This document shows, piece after piece, positions 16,587-25,510 of a stretch of DNA of 64,000 bases. The notes beneath the pieces were generated by a model. That model was not told the DNA's origin. It did not search any database and saw only the letters and a list, made by a program, of their open reading frames with translations. Origin of the DNA: Streptosporangiaceae bacterium (lineage in GTDB: Bacteria > Actinomycetota > Actinomycetes > Streptosporangiales > Streptosporangiaceae); contig JAOPYK010000200.1 of the NCBI GenBank assembly GCA_025964695.1, positions 34,255-98,254 of the forward strand, in the 5' to 3' direction. The stretch's first letter is position 1. Every line of letters begins with the position of its first letter. Both the position numbers and the translations under genes were made by a program.

Positions 16587-17783
16587 ATGGCCAGACGTCC
16601 CGGGACGCCGAGGCTGCTGCGTGAACTGAACGACCGTGCCGCGCTGGAGCTGCTGATCGCCGAAGGGCCGCTGACCCGCGCCCAGATCGGCGAACGCACG
16701 GGTCTGTCCAAGGTGACCGCCTCCCAGCTGCTCGCCCGGCTCGAGGAACGGGGCTTGGTCGAGGTGGTGGGGGAGCAGGCCGGCGGACGCGGGCCCAACG
16801 CCGCCCTCTATGCCGTCGTCCCGGCCGCCGCGTACGTCGCGGGGCTCGAAGTCGGGCCCAACGGCGTGACCGCGGGGATCGCCGACATCACCGGCTGCAT
16901 CATCGCCCAGGTCACGGTCGGCCTAGGCGACGCCGACGACCCGGTGGCCGTGGTCCACAGCGCCGTCACGAAGGCCTGCCGGTCGGCCAGGGTGCCGTTG
17001 TCCCGGCTGAGCGCCTTCGTCATCGGCACGCCCGGCGTGGTCGACCCCAGGACCGGTGACGTGCAGTTCGCCTTCGACCTGCCCACCTGGCACGAAGGCG
17101 TCCTCGACGGGCTGAGGACCGACCTTCGCCGGCCGGTCGTCATCGAGAACGACGTGAACCTGGTCGCCGTGGCCGAACGCGCGTACGGGGCGGCCCGGGA
17201 CGCCGAGGACTTCGCGCTCATGTGGATGGACCGGGGCGTCGGCCTCGCCGTGGTGCTGGGCGGGCGAATCCACCGCGGCATCTCGGGCGGTGCCGGGGAG
17301 ATCGGCTATCTGCCGGTGCCGGGCGTGCCGCTGCCCGAGGGCGTCACCGAGTCGATGGCCTGGGGCAAGCCCGCGCTGGCCGGCGGGTTCGGATCCCTCG
17401 TCGGCGCGGACGCCGTGCTGGAGCTGGCACGGTCCCATGGGTTCACCGAGCCGCGGTCCGCCACCGAATGCGTACGGGCCGCCGCCGCGGACGAGGAGCG
17501 TGGAGGGGCCTTCCTCGACGAGCTCGCCATCCGGATCTCCTACGGCGTGGCGTCGGTCAACATCGTGCTCGACCCCGGCCTGGTGGTGATCTCCGGTGAG
17601 ATGGGACGCGCCGGAGGCGAGGCGCTCGCCGCCCGGGTGGAGCGGGCGGTGGCCCGGATCTCCCCGACCAGGCCGCGGATCGCGCTGACCCAGGTCGACG
17701 GGAACCCGGTGCTGCGCGGAGCGCTCTACTCCGCGGTCGAGCAGGCCCGGGAAGAGGTCTTCTCCTCCACCACCGACGACTGA
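16587..17783 (+). CDS. ROK-family transcriptional regulator
   Basis: 398 residues. An N-terminal winged helix-turn-helix (about 10-75; LTRAQIGERTGLSKVTASQLLARLEERGLV) is joined to a ROK domain with the sugar-kinase fold (about 85-385). The ROK portion shows the ATPase-like DRGVGLAVVLGG and the G-G-A-G-E-I-G segment. Sequence motifs for zinc binding (CxCGxxGC) are absent, unlike classical ROK kinases. The ATG has AAGGAG upstream; an in-frame start at 16518 would translate the tandem repeat and is unlikely. Divergent from nagZ, it probably represses that gene and itself, with an amino sugar or its phosphate as inducer; the ligand is inference. Confidence 0.87.
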   Translation: MARRPGTPRLLRELNDRAALELLIAEGPLTRAQIGERTGLSKVTASQLLARLEERGLVEVVGEQAGGRGPNAALYAVVPAAAYVAGLEVGPNGVTAGIADITGCIIAQVTVGLGDADDPVAVVHSAVTKACRSARVPLSRLSAFVIGTPGVVDPRTGDVQFAFDLPTWHEGVLDGLRTDLRRPVVIENDVNLVAVAERAYGAARDAEDFALMWMDRGVGLAVVLGGRIHRGISGGAGEIGYLPVPGVPLPEGVTESMAWGKPALAGGFGSLVGADAVLELARSHGFTEPRSATECVRAAAADEERGGAFLDELAIRISYGVASVNIVLDPGLVVISGEMGRAGGEALAARVERAVARISPTRPRIALTQVDGNPVLRGALYSAVEQAREEVFSSTTDD

Positions 17784-17856
17784 TCCGCCCGAGTCTGGCC
17801 TTCAGCCCGTCTTCAGTGGTCGCTGACCTTCGGCACAGGCCCGGCCAGCCGACGCC

Positions 17857-17876
17857 TCGGGTCCTGCTGGACCCGA
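17857..17876 (+). terminator. 8-bp hairpin downstream of ROK gene
   Basis: TCGGGTCC and GGACCCGA pair perfectly around a TGCT loop, about 75 bases after the ROK stop codon. There is no T run, which is common for actinomycete terminators. Confidence 0.4.
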
Positions 17877-17964
17877 TCACGAACCGTCTGGCTGATCACC
17901 AGGCGCTTGCGGCGCTGCGCTATCGTCCATCGAGTCGTCGATGTCATGCCGGCTCCCCGTAACC

Positions 17965-17987
17965 GGTGGCGTGGCGCCCACGCCACC
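17965..17987. terminator. 10-bp hairpin between convergent ROK gene and lhr
   Basis: GGTGGCGTGG and CCACGCCACC pair perfectly around CGC. Lying between two convergent genes, it could stop transcription from both sides. The gap 17784-18127 otherwise holds a smaller hairpin (17857-17876) and a tandem duplication; no gene is supported in it. Confidence 0.5.
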
Positions 17988-17996
17988 ACTGACCCC

Positions 17997-18038
17997 GTTG
18001 ACCACCATGGTCTCGAAGTTGACCACCATGGTCTCGAA
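17997..18038. repeat. exact 21-bp tandem duplication
   Basis: Two identical 21-base units abut at 17997-18017 and 18018-18038. Each contains the palindromic core ACCATGGT. They lie in the gap between the convergent ROK gene and lhr. Confidence 0.85.
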
Positions 18039-18127
18039 AACGCCGGGCCCGGCGCATCCGCCGAGCGAATGATTCGTCGTCGGCCCCTAGGACGAACGAA
18101 GTGGACCTCCGGATTATTGCCGCGGCC

Positions 18128-21100
18128 TCATTGCCGCAGCCGAAGCCCGCGCGGGGTGGGATGGAAGCCCGCCGCCTCCAGCGCCTCCGCCAGCGGTGAG
18201 CCGCCGATCGGCTCCCCGTCGACGCGCTCCACCGTGAGCTTGCCCAGCGCTCCCTCCCGGATGGCCAGGGCCAGCGCGTCGACGGCCGGTTGCAGGGCCG
18301 CGCCCTCCTCGCCGGGCGGCTGGAAGGACAGCAACGTGCGGCCGCCCCGCTCCACGTACAGGACGAGGTCTCCGTCGACGAGCACGACCAAGGCTCCCGC
18401 CTTGCGCCCGGGCTTGTGGCCGCTGACGGCCTCCGGCCGGCCCTCGGCGCCCGCGCGCCCGGCCTCCGGCCACGGCAGCGCCGCGCCGTACGGATTGGCG
18501 GGGTCGGCCGCGGCCAGCACCAGCGTGCGGTGTCCCCGGTCCCTGCCTCGGCCGGCGGCCGGCACGGACCATGGGTCGTCGACCGGTTCCGGTCGCACGT
18601 CCCGCATCGCCCGCAGCCGGTCCACGGCCCCCGGCAGGGCGAACTGGGCGGCGCCCAGCCCCTCCACGAAGTAGCCGCGACGGCACCGGCCGCCCTCCTC
18701 GAAGGCACGCAGCACCGGATACACCGCCGCGAACCCGCCCGGAGTACGCTCGGCGGCCACCGCGCCACGGATCACGACGCCGTACCGCTCGAGCAGCACC
18801 TCGGCGAGCGCGTGCGCCCGGCGGGTGCGGTCGGTGTCGCGGGCGGGCGCGAGCCACCACCGGCCCGCCACGGTCGGCGGCCCGGTCCGGGACGGGAGCA
18901 CGGGCCGTCCCCGGCGAGCGGTGCTCCGCGACCGGTGCGCCGGACGCCCCGATCCCAGCGTGGTGCGCAGCGGCGCGAGCGTGTCGTTGGTCACATGCCC
19001 GGCCCACACCAGGTCCCACAGCACCGTGGCCAGTTCCTGGTCGGTCACCCGGGCCGGCCGGGCCGCCGCCTGTTCTCCGGCGGCCTGGTCTCCCGTTGTG
19101 TGTCCGCCGGTTGCCCGGTCACCGATTGCCTGGTCACCGGATGCCTGGTCACCGGACGGGAGCGCCGCCGGTGTGGCGCCGATCCGGATGCCGTTGATCC
19201 GATCGGAAAGCGTACGGAAGAACAGCGCGCTGCCGTCGGCCAAGGCCTCCAGCACCTTCTCGTGCAGCGGGGTCAGCGTGATCTCACCCGGGTCGGCCAT
19301 GAGCCGCGGGGCGGTGTCGGCCAGGTACAGCGAGATCCAGCCGTCGCCGCCGGGCAGTGCGCCCTGCCCGGCCCAGACGACCTCCCCGGTGGAGGTCAGC
19401 TCGTCCAGCATCGCCGGGGAGTAGCCCGGGACCCGGGCCGGCAGGATCAGCGACTCCAGTGCCGAGGCGGGCACCGCGGCGCCCTGCAACTGCTCGATCG
19501 CCTGCACCAGCGCGTCGATGCCCCGCAGCCTGCCGGTCCCGATGCCGTGCCAGGCGGGCAGGAAACGGCCCAGGGACTCCGGCGGGGACGGCTCCACCTC
19601 CGCGCGCAGCCGGGCCAGCGACCTGCGGCGCAGCATCCGCAGGACGCCCGCGTCGCACCACTCCGTCCCCGGCGGCCCCGACAGGGCCTCTACCGGCAGG
19701 AACTCACCCTCGACCACCCGTCCGCCGGTTGCCAGCCGGCGCAGGGTCTCGGTCACCACCGCGCCGCCCAGCCCGAAGCGCGCGGCGGCGTCGGCGGCCC
19801 GGAACGGCCCGTGGGTCCTGGCGTACCGGCTGAGCAGGTCACCGAGCGGATCGGCGACCGGCTCGAGGAACGCCTCGGGAATGCCGACGGGCAGCGGCAC
19901 CCCGAGGGCGTCCTGAAGCCGGCCGGCGTCCTCGATCGCCGCCCATCGCTCGGCACCACTCATCCGGATCTGGATCGCGCGCCGGGACTCCGCCAGCCCG
20001 GCCAGCCACCCGGCCACCTCCCCGGTGGCCTCCGGCGCGCAGCGTTCGGCCACCTCGCCGGTGGCCAGCGGACCCAGCTGGCGGAGCAGGTCGGCGACGC
20101 CCTCGGCGTCCCGGGCCCGCCGGTCGGCGGCGAGCCGCTGCAACTCCCGCTTCGCCTCGGCCACCACCTCGGGATCCAGCAGCTCACGCAGGTCCGACTG
20201 GCCCAGCAGCTCGGCCAGCAGGGCCGAGTCCAGGGCCAGCGCCTGGGCACGCCGCTCGGCCAGCGGGGCGTCGCCCGCGTACATGAACGCGCCGACGTAG
20301 TGGAACAGCAGGGAGCGGGCGAACGGGGAAGGCGTGGCGGTCTCGACCTCGACCAGCCGAGCCGTCCGGCCCGCCAGATCACGCATCAGCTGGATCAGCC
20401 CCGGCACGTCGAAGACGTCCTGCAGGCATTCCCGCATCGTCTCCAGCACGATCGGGAACGAGGCGTACTTGCCGGCCACGGCCAGCAGCTGCGACGACCG
20501 CTGGCGCTGCTGCCACAGCGGCATGCGCTTGTCCGGGCGGCGCCGCGGCAGCAGCAGCGAACGGGCCGCGCACTCCCGGAACCGCGCCGCGAACAGCGCC
20601 GAGGAACCCAGCTCGTCGACCACGATCCGCTCGATCTCCTCGGGCTCGAAGAGGACCAGGTCGGCCGGCGGGACCGTACTGGAGGCGCCCTCATCGAAGA
20701 GCATCGAGTCGGTGTCGGGGATGCGCAGCACGATCCCGTCGTCGGCGTGCATCGCCTGGGCGTCCACGCCGTACCGCTCCCGTAGCCGGGCCGCGATGGC
20801 CAGGGCCCACGGCGCGTGCACCAGAGCGCCGTACGGCGAGTGCAGTACCAGCCGCCAGTCGCCCAGCTCGTCACGGAAGCGCTCGACCACCAGCGTGCGG
20901 TCGTCGGGCACATGCAGGGTGGCCTCGCGCTGCTCGGCCAGATAGGACACCAGGTTGCCGGCCGCCCACTCGTCCAGGCCCGCCGCGGCCACCCGCTGCC
21001 GCGCGGTCTCGGGTGCCATGCCGGCCAGCTCGCGGGTGAACGCGCCCAGCGCCCGGCCCAGCTCGACTGGGCGCCCCGGGGAGTCGCCATGCCAGAACGG

Positions 21101-22879
21101 CAGTTTCCCGGGCTGCCCGGGAGCCGGCGAGACCAGCACCCGGTCCGGGGTGATGTCCTCGATCCGCCATGAGGAGGCGCCCAGCACGAAGACGTCGCCG
21201 ATCCGCGACTCGTACACCATCTCCTCGTCCAGCTCGCCCACCCGGGAGGACTTCTCGCCGACCAGGAAGACCCCGAACAGGCCGCGGTCAGGGATGGTCC
21301 CGCCGCTGGTGACGGCGAGTCGCTGGGAGCCCGGCCGGTCACGCAACGTGCCGGTCACCCGGTCCCACACCAGCCGGGGCCGCAGCTCCCCGAACTCGTC
21401 GCTCGGATAACGCCCTGCCAGCATGTCCAGCGTGGCCTCCAGCGCCGACCGGGGGAGGGTGGCGTACGGCGCGGCCCGCCGTACGAGCGTCTCCACCTCG
21501 TCGACCGTCCACTCGTCCATCGCGACCATGGCCACGATCTGCTGGGCCAGGACGTCCAGCGGATTGCGGGGATAGCGCAGCGCCTCGATCCGCCCGTCGC
21601 GCATCCGCTCCGCCACCACCGCCGTCTGCACCAGATCCCCCCGGTATTTCGGGAAGATCACGCCTTTGGAGATCGCGCCGACCTGATGGCCCGCCCGGCC
21701 TATCCGCTGCAGGCCACTGGCCACCGACGGCGGCGACTCGACCTGCACCACCAGGTCCACCGCGCCCATGTCGATGCCGAGCTCCAGGCTGGAGGTCGCC
21801 ACCACCGCGGGCAGCCGGCCCTGCTTGAGGGCCTCCTCGATGACGGCCCGCTCCTCCTTGGACACCGAACCGTGGTGCGCCCGCGCGACCTCCTGCGGGG
21901 CGCCCTTCAACGCGCCGGCCTGGGCCATCGTCTCGGCCGGGGCGAGGTCTTCTGGCAGCGCCTCTCCGTTCGCGCGCTCGTAGGCGAGCTCGTTCAGCTT
22001 CCCGCAGAGCCGCTCGGCCAGCCGCCGGGAGTTGGCGAAAACGATCGTCGACCGATGCGCCTCGATCAGGTCGAGCAACCGCTCCTCGACATGTGGCCAG
22101 ATCGAGCGCCGCGAGGGCTCGAGCTCCAGGTCCCCGGCGGACTCCCCGGGCTCGGCCATGTCCTCGATCGGCACGATGATCCGGAGCTCGAAGACCTTCT
22201 CGTTCGGCGGCTGTACCACGGTCGCGGGCCGGGCGCCGCCGAGATAGGCCGCCACCTCCGCCACGGGCCGTACGGTCGCCGACAGCCCGATGCGCTGGGC
22301 CGGTCGCTCCAGCAGGGCGTCCAGCCGCTCCAGCGACAGCGCCAGATGGGAGCCGCGCTTGGTGGCGGCCACCGCGTGCACCTCATCGATGATCACGGTC
22401 TCGATCCCCCGGAGCGACTCTCTGGCCTGCGAGGTCAGCATCAGGAAGAGCGACTCCGGGGTGGTGATGAGGATGTCCGGCGGACGGGAGACCAGCCGCC
22501 GCCGCTCGTCGGGGCGGGTGTCGCCGGACCGCACGCCGACCCGGACGTCCGGCTCGGCCAGCCCGAGCCGGCGCGCCGCCTGCCGGATGCCGGTCAGCGG
22601 TGCCCGCAGGTTGCGCTCCACGTCCACCGCGAGGGCCTTCAGCGGCGAGACGTACAGCACCCGGGTGCGGTGCTTGGGGTTCTCGGGGGCCGGTGTGGCG
22701 GCCAGCCGGTCCAGCGACCACAGGAAGGCGGCCAGGGTCTTGCCCGAACCGGTCGGCGCGACGACCAGGGTGTTGTCGCCACGTGAGATGGCCTCCCAGG
22801 CGCCGGCCTGCGCGGCGGTGGGGGCTGGAAACGCCCCCGTGAACCAGGCACGGGTGGCGGCTGAGAAGCGGTCGGGCAT
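18128..22879 (-). CDS. lhr: ATP-dependent DNA helicase Lhr, full-length
   Basis: 1583 residues. Lhr is a superfamily 2 3'-5' DNA translocase/helicase linked to DNA repair in mycobacteria. Walker A APTGSGKT is at 41-48, motif II DEVH at about 164, and motif III-VI elements follow (for example LSATVRP, LELGIDMGAVDLVVQ, QRIGRAGH). After the RecA-like core and winged helix comes the long C-terminal extension of full-length actinobacterial Lhr, which explains the size. Between these, at about residues 1240-1260, is a low-complexity insert (GDQASGDQAIGDRATGG) encoded by a 15-bp tandem repeat. The start at 22879 was chosen because PDRFSAATRAWF begins the helicase; upstream residues are Arg-rich filler. 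DUF3046 is divergent. Confidence 0.93.
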   Translation of the reverse strand: MPDRFSAATRAWFTGAFPAPTAAQAGAWEAISRGDNTLVVAPTGSGKTLAAFLWSLDRLAATPAPENPKHRTRVLYVSPLKALAVDVERNLRAPLTGIRQAARRLGLAEPDVRVGVRSGDTRPDERRRLVSRPPDILITTPESLFLMLTSQARESLRGIETVIIDEVHAVAATKRGSHLALSLERLDALLERPAQRIGLSATVRPVAEVAAYLGGARPATVVQPPNEKVFELRIIVPIEDMAEPGESAGDLELEPSRRSIWPHVEERLLDLIEAHRSTIVFANSRRLAERLCGKLNELAYERANGEALPEDLAPAETMAQAGALKGAPQEVARAHHGSVSKEERAVIEEALKQGRLPAVVATSSLELGIDMGAVDLVVQVESPPSVASGLQRIGRAGHQVGAISKGVIFPKYRGDLVQTAVVAERMRDGRIEALRYPRNPLDVLAQQIVAMVAMDEWTVDEVETLVRRAAPYATLPRSALEATLDMLAGRYPSDEFGELRPRLVWDRVTGTLRDRPGSQRLAVTSGGTIPDRGLFGVFLVGEKSSRVGELDEEMVYESRIGDVFVLGASSWRIEDITPDRVLVSPAPGQPGKLPFWHGDSPGRPVELGRALGAFTRELAGMAPETARQRVAAAGLDEWAAGNLVSYLAEQREATLHVPDDRTLVVERFRDELGDWRLVLHSPYGALVHAPWALAIAARLRERYGVDAQAMHADDGIVLRIPDTDSMLFDEGASSTVPPADLVLFEPEEIERIVVDELGSSALFAARFRECAARSLLLPRRRPDKRMPLWQQRQRSSQLLAVAGKYASFPIVLETMRECLQDVFDVPGLIQLMRDLAGRTARLVEVETATPSPFARSLLFHYVGAFMYAGDAPLAERRAQALALDSALLAELLGQSDLRELLDPEVVAEAKRELQRLAADRRARDAEGVADLLRQLGPLATGEVAERCAPEATGEVAGWLAGLAESRRAIQIRMSGAERWAAIEDAGRLQDALGVPLPVGIPEAFLEPVADPLGDLLSRYARTHGPFRAADAAARFGLGGAVVTETLRRLATGGRVVEGEFLPVEALSGPPGTEWCDAGVLRMLRRRSLARLRAEVEPSPPESLGRFLPAWHGIGTGRLRGIDALVQAIEQLQGAAVPASALESLILPARVPGYSPAMLDELTSTGEVVWAGQGALPGGDGWISLYLADTAPRLMADPGEITLTPLHEKVLEALADGSALFFRTLSDRINGIRIGATPAALPSGDQASGDQAIGDRATGGHTTGDQAAGEQAAARPARVTDQELATVLWDLVWAGHVTNDTLAPLRTTLGSGRPAHRSRSTARRGRPVLPSRTGPPTVAGRWWLAPARDTDRTRRAHALAEVLLERYGVVIRGAVAAERTPGGFAAVYPVLRAFEEGGRCRRGYFVEGLGAAQFALPGAVDRLRAMRDVRPEPVDDPWSVPAAGRGRDRGHRTLVLAAADPANPYGAALPWPEAGRAGAEGRPEAVSGHKPGRKAGALVVLVDGDLVLYVERGGRTLLSFQPPGEEGAALQPAVDALALAIREGALGKLTVERVDGEPIGGSPLAEALEAAGFHPTPRGLRLRQ
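19111..19155 (-). repeat. in-frame 15-bp repeat inside lhr
   Basis: Three near-identical 15-base units (ttgcctggtcaccgg type) encode a GDQxS/I/T pentapeptide array in Lhr. Because the unit is a multiple of three, expansion keeps the frame. The Gly/Asp/Gln/Ala-rich peptide looks like a flexible linker. Confidence 0.75.
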
Positions 22880-22973
22880 CCCTCTATAATGCCCCGGCCC
22901 ACTCGATGCACGGACCGGTCGCCTCCATGGCCGCCCGGGCTCTGCGCGGGACCGGCGATGGCGCCGCAACCGG

Positions 22974-22979
22974 TAGCTT
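22974..22979 (+). promoter_or_regulatory. DUF3046 gene -10 box (leaderless)
   Basis: TAGCTT fits TANNNT and is followed by six bases and then the GTG start. No ribosome-binding site is present between. Confidence 0.4.
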
Positions 22980-22985
22980 GAGCGA

Positions 22986-23270
22986 GTGCGGCTCACGATG
23001 TTCTGGCAGCGGATGAACGAGCAGTTCGGCGAGGCCTACGCGGCCAGCGTCGCCAAGGACTACGTCATCGCCGAACTCGGCGGCCGCACGATCGAACAGG
23101 CACTCGCCGACGGAGACAGCGCCAAGAGCGTGTGGGCCGCCGTCTGCGTCACTTTCGCCTCCCCAGTGAAGCTCGGCGGACCCCGCCGTCCCGACCCGGC
23201 GGCGCCGGCGAGCTCACGCCTACGCCACCGGATCGGGACGGTCCGGTTCAGATCACGGAGACGCCGGTGA
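22986..23270 (+). CDS. DUF3046 protein with C-terminal extension
   Basis: 94 residues. The first 60 or so (MRLTMFWQRMNEQFGEAYAASVAKDYVIAELGGRTIEQALADG then VWAAVC) match DUF3046, a small helical family with no known function, encoded next to recA in mycobacteria (Rv2738c type). The family usually ends within a few residues of the VWRAVC...P segment; here translation continues about 25 residues into a Pro/Arg-rich basic tail and finishes antiparallel to the 3' end of the DUF350 gene, overlapping it by 23 bases. The GTG start is six bases after a -10 box. The tail may reflect loss of the usual stop codon. Confidence 0.8.
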   Translation: MRLTMFWQRMNEQFGEAYAASVAKDYVIAELGGRTIEQALADGDSAKSVWAAVCVTFASPVKLGGPRRPDPAAPASSRLRHRIGTVRFRSRRRR

Positions 23271-23697
23271 CCAGGCCGATCATCACATAGGTCGCGGCCA
23301 GCAGCAGGGCGGCGGGCTCCAGCTTCTCCTCCTGGCACAGACCGCTGATCTTCACCCCGATCAGCAGGTTGAAGACCAGCATCGCGATCGCCTGCACGAC
23401 GATCCCGACCACGCCGTAGACGACGGTGGCGATCAGGCCCTCGCCGAGATTGCCCTCGGCCCCGTAGATGGAGGCGGCCACGATCAGGCCGACCGCGACC
23501 ATCGCCGCGGTCGCGAGCGCCGTGGCGTTCGGATTGCGCTCCTGCCGGATCACCGAGATCAGCCTGCCCGGCGTGGCCAGGTCCACCACGTAGAAACCTG
23601 CCACGAACAGGACCAGGCCGACACCGGCGTACGCCGAGATCGCCGCCGTGTTGTGGCCCAGCGTCGAAACAAAGCCGCTTTCCAGCGCCAGTGCCAT
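23248..23697 (-). CDS. DUF350 (YjfL-like) membrane protein
   Basis: 149 residues arranged as four membrane helices in two similar pairs, as expected for DUF350/YjfL. Small polar residues (Asn-Ala-Thr near residue 58, Gly-rich helices) line the segments. The family has no assigned reaction; in E. coli yjfL is encoded with yjfM (DUF1190 lipoprotein) and yjfC (GSP-synthase-like ATP-grasp). Here the same three types lie in one leftward group: lipoprotein, ATP-grasp enzyme, DUF350. That context suggests a shared envelope function. Its 3' end overlaps the DUF3046 gene on the opposite strand. Confidence 0.8.
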   Translation of the reverse strand: MALALESGFVSTLGHNTAAISAYAGVGLVLFVAGFYVVDLATPGRLISVIRQERNPNATALATAAMVAVGLIVAASIYGAEGNLGEGLIATVVYGVVGIVVQAIAMLVFNLLIGVKISGLCQEEKLEPAALLLAATYVMIGLVTGVSVI

Positions 23698-23726
23698 GTT
23701 GCTCCTTAAAAGGGGATGCCTGAAGG

Positions 23727-23754
23727 GGGTCGCTTCAGAGGGGTCGCTTCAGAG
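23727..23754. repeat. 14-bp tandem duplication across the ATP-grasp stop codon
   Basis: gggtcgcttcagag is repeated exactly at 23727-23740 and 23741-23754. The stop codon of the GSP-synthase-like gene (23749-23751, minus strand) lies within the upstream-most copy, so the duplication copies the gene's last codon and stop. Confidence 0.8.
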
Positions 23755-24906
23755 GCGGATGCGGTGGGGGACGAAGGAAGAGGTGTCATCGGTGATGAGC
23801 GCGGTGGTCTCCCGGATGCCGAGCCCCACCGGCTCCTCACCCACCACCCAGGTGCCGAGCACCGGATACTCACCGTCGAACTCGGGCAGCGCCATGAACT
23901 CCTGGAAGACGAAGCCCTCCGCGCCGTAGCCGCCCCCGGTCTGCGCCTGCGGGCCGTCCGGGGTGACGATCCGCATGTTGTTGCCCTCGCGGCCCAGCAG
24001 CGGCTTCTGGATGTAGGAGGTCAGGTTCGCGGGAGTGTTGAGATAGGCCGGCAGCAGGTTCGGATGCCCGGGGAACAGTTCCCACAGCAGCACCAGAAGG
24101 CCCTTGTTGGACAGCAGCATCTTCCACATGGGCTCGATCCACGCCGTCGGAGCCTCCGGCACATGCCGGCCGAAGCTCTCGGTGACGATCCACTCCCACG
24201 GATAGAGCTTGGAGACCGTCCTGATCTCCCGCTCCTGCAGGTCGACGAACCGCCTGGTCCCCGAGTGCCAGCCGATGTCCTCCATGGCGATCGACACTCC
24301 CTGGATCCCCGCCTGCTCGGCGGTCTCCTGGATGTACGCGATCGTCATGTAGTCCTCACCGGACTCGTCCTCGCCCGGCCAGGCGAAATGCACCGGGCCC
24401 GGGACCAGCCGCGGCGAGATCTCCTCCCAGCGGGCGATCAGCGCCTCGTGTACCGAGTTCCATTGGTCGTCCTCGGGGAAGAGATCCTCCTTCCAGAACC
24501 ACTGGACGACCGAGCCCTCCACCAGGCAGGTCGGGGTATCGGCGTTGTACTCCAGCAGCTTCGCCGGGCCCTCGCCGTCGTAGCGCAGGTCGAACCGCCC
24601 GTACAGATAGGGGTCTCGCCGCCGCCAGGAGGCCTCGATGGGCGCCGCCAGCCAGTCCGGCAGCCCCAGCACGTGATAGCGGCCCGTCGTCACCACGTGG
24701 TCCACGGCCTGCAGGCACATCTGGTGGAGCTCCTCGACCACCTTCTCCAGTGCCAGCACCTGTTCCATGTCGAACACGTAGTGGACCGACTCGTCCCAGT
24801 ACGGTCTGCTCAGGTGGGCCGGATGCGAGGTGCGGTGGAAGGCGAGGCCCTGCTCCTCGATGATCTTCTCCCAACCGGGCCGCGGGGCGGACCGTTCCCG
24901 GTGCAC
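23749..24906 (-). CDS. glutathionylspermidine synthase-like ATP-grasp protein (YjfC/YgiC type)
   Basis: 385 residues covering the ATP-grasp synthetase region only, without the N-terminal amidase of E. coli Gsp, as in YgiC/YjfC. Family landmarks are RFDLRYDG and LEYNADTPTCLVE near residues 104-128, the central WKMLLSNKGLLVLLWELFPGHPNLLPAY, KPLLGREGNNM and the C-terminal VLGTWVVGEEPVGLGIRE. ATP-grasp enzymes ligate an acyl group to an amine through an acyl phosphate; the substrates here are unknown. The GTG start is one base after the stop of the lipoprotein gene, so they are coupled. The likely partner is that lipoprotein, whose Ser/Gly/His tail could be a substrate (inference). Confidence 0.85.
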   Translation of the reverse strand: MHRERSAPRPGWEKIIEEQGLAFHRTSHPAHLSRPYWDESVHYVFDMEQVLALEKVVEELHQMCLQAVDHVVTTGRYHVLGLPDWLAAPIEASWRRRDPYLYGRFDLRYDGEGPAKLLEYNADTPTCLVEGSVVQWFWKEDLFPEDDQWNSVHEALIARWEEISPRLVPGPVHFAWPGEDESGEDYMTIAYIQETAEQAGIQGVSIAMEDIGWHSGTRRFVDLQEREIRTVSKLYPWEWIVTESFGRHVPEAPTAWIEPMWKMLLSNKGLLVLLWELFPGHPNLLPAYLNTPANLTSYIQKPLLGREGNNMRIVTPDGPQAQTGGGYGAEGFVFQEFMALPEFDGEYPVLGTWVVGEEPVGLGIRETTALITDDTSSFVPHRIRL

Positions 24907-24907
24907 G

Positions 24908-25306
24908 TCAGCCCCCCGAGGAGTGGTGCGAGGAGTGGCCGCCGAAACCGCCCCGGCTGATCGTGTGCCCGCTGCTCGACTTGATCGTCCTGCCGCGGGG
25001 AGTGATCGTGGAACCCCGGTAGATGTAGTGGCGCCCGTGCGAGGTGTAGCCGCGACCGCCGTAGTACCAGAAGTAGCGGTTGTAGTTGCTGGAGCCCATG
25101 GAGTATCTGGCCGCGCAGTAGACGTCGGGGGCCACCTGGTAGCCGCCCTTGGAGCGATCGAAGAACCCGGCCGGGTCCTGCCGGTCCACGCAGTACCGGG
25201 TCGTCGACGAGGAGGAGCATGCCACCAGGGTGACGGAGAGGACGCTCAACATGCCGATATTCACGACGCGGGAGCTCAACCGCCGTCTGGCGTCCGGTGC
25301 TGGCAT
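24908..25306 (-). CDS. YgiB/DUF1190-like lipoprotein
   Basis: 132 residues. A signal peptide ends in the lipobox LVAC (Cys at about residue 30), giving a lipid-anchored extracytoplasmic protein. The mature part begins Ser-rich, includes a short cysteine-containing region (RYC, VYCAARYS) and ends in a Gly/Ser/His-rich tail (SRGGFGGHSSHHSSGG). The GGFG-containing tail recalls the DUF1190 family (YgiB/YjfM), which is encoded beside YgiC/YjfC in enterobacteria. Gene order here agrees: lipoprotein, then ATP-grasp enzyme one base later, then DUF350. Sequence similarity to DUF1190 is weak by eye, so the family call depends partly on context. Confidence 0.7.
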   Translation of the reverse strand: MPAPDARRRLSSRVVNIGMLSVLSVTLVACSSSSTTRYCVDRQDPAGFFDRSKGGYQVAPDVYCAARYSMGSSNYNRYFWYYGGRGYTSHGRHYIYRGSTITPRGRTIKSSSGHTISRGGFGGHSSHHSSGG

Positions 25307-25467
25307 GGTGGGGGTTCCTCCGGGGGTTGATGCGAAGAGCGAGTCTAGGGTGTGCGATATGAGGGCAGTAGTCCTGCCAGATCAGGATTTCGTCTCATCG
25401 GGGGCGCGGGCCGTGACATTGTGACGCTCCCGCGGGTCCGGTGCGTTCCATGCGGTGCATTCCATTG

Positions 25468-25509
25468 GTGGAGGGCTGGTGGAGGGCTGGTGAGGGCTGG
25501 TGGAGGGCG
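25468..25509. repeat. 11-bp tandem repeat
   Basis: Four copies of ggtggagggct (one missing a base, the last diverging at its end) run head to tail. They lie in the 459-base gap 25307-25765, in which no gene is supported. Confidence 0.75.
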
Positions 25510-25510
25510 A

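Noticed and set aside
17907..18674. 255-codon frame spanning the ROK-lhr gap into lhr
   Set aside because: It runs across two hairpins and a tandem duplication and is antisense to lhr for most of its length.
18290..20785. 831-codon open frame on the plus strand, opposite lhr
   Set aside because: It is a shadow of the GC-rich lhr gene: Arg/Gly/Pro/Gln-rich with no domain, and lhr is clearly real.
23008..23024. GAAC and GTTC words inside the DUF3046 gene as a LexA box
   Set aside because: The half-sites are five rather than four bases apart and lie within coding sequence.
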